DNA from: a bacterium
GTDB lineage: Bacteria > Bacillota_I > Bacilli_A > RFN20 > CAG-826
Length of the DNA: 5,664 nucleotides
Reading direction: 5' to 3'
Assembly: GCA_019421105.1 (NCBI GenBank)
Contig: JAHZFY010000012.1
Location: 1 to 5,664, forward strand
Position 1 is the first letter of the stretch, and each line of letters opens with the position of its first letter. This document shows, one piece after another, positions 4,761-5,664 of this stretch. Under the pieces are notes generated by a model. It did no database searches, had not been told where the DNA came from, and saw nothing but the letters and a program-made list of their open reading frames with translations. The translations under genes and the position numbers were made by a program.

Positions 4761-5664
4761 TTATCTAATTAAAGGTAAATCTTTAGTTAGCTTTATAACA
4801 TCTTGTTTGATGTCTTCTAATGGTCTTTTGTTTTTTAAAGTGTCATCGATTAAATGAGCGACCTTTTTAAATTCTTCTTCTTTAAATCCTCTTGTTGTCA
4901 TCGCAGGAGTTCCAAGTCTTATGCCACTTGACACTAATGGAGGTAAAGTATCATTTGGAATAGAATTTTTGTTGCATGTGATATTTACTTCTCCAAGCAA
5001 TTTTTCTGCTTCTTTTCCAGATATATTGCTAGTTGAATATACATCAATTAACATCAAATGATTATCAGTGCCATTTGAAATGACATGATACCCTAATTTG
5101 ATCATTTCATCAGCGAGTGCTTTTGCATTATTGATGACTTGTTGTTGATAAGTTTTAAATTCTGGTTCCAATGCTTCTTTAAATGCAACTGCCTTTGCAG
5201 CGATGATATGCATCAAAGGTCCACCTTGAGCACCAGGGAAAACGGCCTTATCAATTTTTTTAGCAATTTCTTCATTGTTAGTTAAAATTATTCCACCTCT
5301 TGGTCCTCTTAATGTCTTATGGGTAGTCGAAGTGATAACATCAGCGTATTGACATGGATTTTGATGTAAACCCGCAGCGATAAGACCAGCGATATGAGCC
5401 ATATCTACAAATAAATAAGCCCCTACTTCATCAGCGATTTCTTTAAACTTTTTAAAATCGATCGCGCGAGGATAAGCGCTAGCCCCAGCAATGATCATTT
5501 TTGGTTTTACTTTTAAAGCAATTTCTCTTACTTCTTCATAATCGATGGTTTCTGTTTTTAAATTTAAGCCATAAAAATAAGTCTCATAGTCTTGACCAGA
5601 AAAAGATAATTTATATCCATGAGTCAAATGACCACCGGCATCTAAAGACATACCTAATACTTTA
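4761..5664 (-). CDS. glyA: Serine hydroxymethyltransferase, C-terminal part (start outside window)
   Basis: The frame is open to the window edge and shows the last 300 residues. The family is about 410-420 long, so roughly 115 N-terminal residues are missing. The Met at 5651 is internal, because the preceding codons read KVLG and give the family motif VLGMSLDAGGHLTHG. The PLP-binding lysine is seen in STTHKTLRGPRGG (visible residue 116, codon near 5317), the PLP-ring region in FVDMAHIAGLIAAG, and the substrate-carboxylate Arg region in SGIRLGTPAMTTRGF. The enzyme, cytosolic and PLP-dependent, converts serine and tetrahydrofolate to glycine and methylene-tetrahydrofolate and is the main one-carbon supplier. 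The stop TAA at 4761-4763 is followed at once by an intrinsic terminator, so glyA is transcriptionally separate from the MATE gene. The identification is firm. Confidence 0.98.
   Translation of the reverse strand, partial: KVLGMSLDAGGHLTHGYKLSFSGQDYETYFYGLNLKTETIDYEEVREIALKVKPKMIIAGASAYPRAIDFKKFKEIADEVGAYLFVDMAHIAGLIAAGLHQNPCQYADVITSTTHKTLRGPRGGIILTNNEEIAKKIDKAVFPGAQGGPLMHIIAAKAVAFKEALEPEFKTYQQQVINNAKALADEMIKLGYHVISNGTDNHLMLIDVYSTSNISGKEAEKLLGEVNITCNKNSIPNDTLPPLVSSGIRLGTPAMTTRGFKEEEFKKVAHLIDDTLKNKRPLEDIKQDVIKLTKDLPLIR

Noticed and set aside
4761..5651. Met at 5651 as the start of glyA
   Set aside because: The frame continues to the window edge, and this Met sits inside the conserved VLGMSLDAGGHLTHG motif. 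The true start is outside the window.

Overview
The window is AT-rich bacterial DNA with short intergenic gaps. All five genes lie on the minus strand, so transcription runs from high to low coordinates. Trp is encoded by TGG and TGA is used as a stop (end of the MATE gene), so the genetic code is standard. The protein sequences, AT bias, T-tailed intrinsic terminators and AGGTGA/GGAG ribosome sites suggest a low-GC Firmicute or a standard-code relative of the Mollicutes (Erysipelotrichia, Acholeplasma-like or RF39-like). This placement is an impression, not a proof.

In transcription order the layout is as follows. (1) The C-terminal 300 residues of serine hydroxymethyltransferase (glyA), cut by the window edge and followed by an intrinsic terminator. 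(2) A complete MATE-family multidrug exporter. (3) A fluoride riboswitch (crcB motif) at about 3195-3253. Its 5' strand is embedded in the last codons and stop of the MATE gene, and its 3' strand is shared with a terminator hairpin. (4) A cation/proton antiporter of the CPA2 SLC9B/NHA type. (5) Enolase, 62 nt after the antiporter, with no terminator between them, and closed by a strong intrinsic terminator. (6) The N-terminal 163 residues of a class-3-like aldehyde dehydrogenase, which runs off the low end of the window.

The main result is the riboswitch. Aligned by eye from memory to the crystallised Thermotoga petrophila aptamer, it keeps the ligand-pocket nucleotides, the P1 stem, a short P3 stem and a five-pair pseudoknot. 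The 3' strand of the pseudoknot is also the left arm of the terminator, which is the arrangement of a fluoride-ON transcriptional switch. The genes it would turn on are a membrane ion antiporter and then enolase, the classical intracellular target of fluoride inhibition. The unit therefore reads as a small fluoride-response operon: deal with ions or pH, and raise the dose of the poisoned enzyme. Unusual details are the overlap of the aptamer with the upstream stop codon, a promoter-like sequence inside the upstream coding region, and a 9-nt perfect complement between the aptamer linker and the antiporter's ribosome-binding site.
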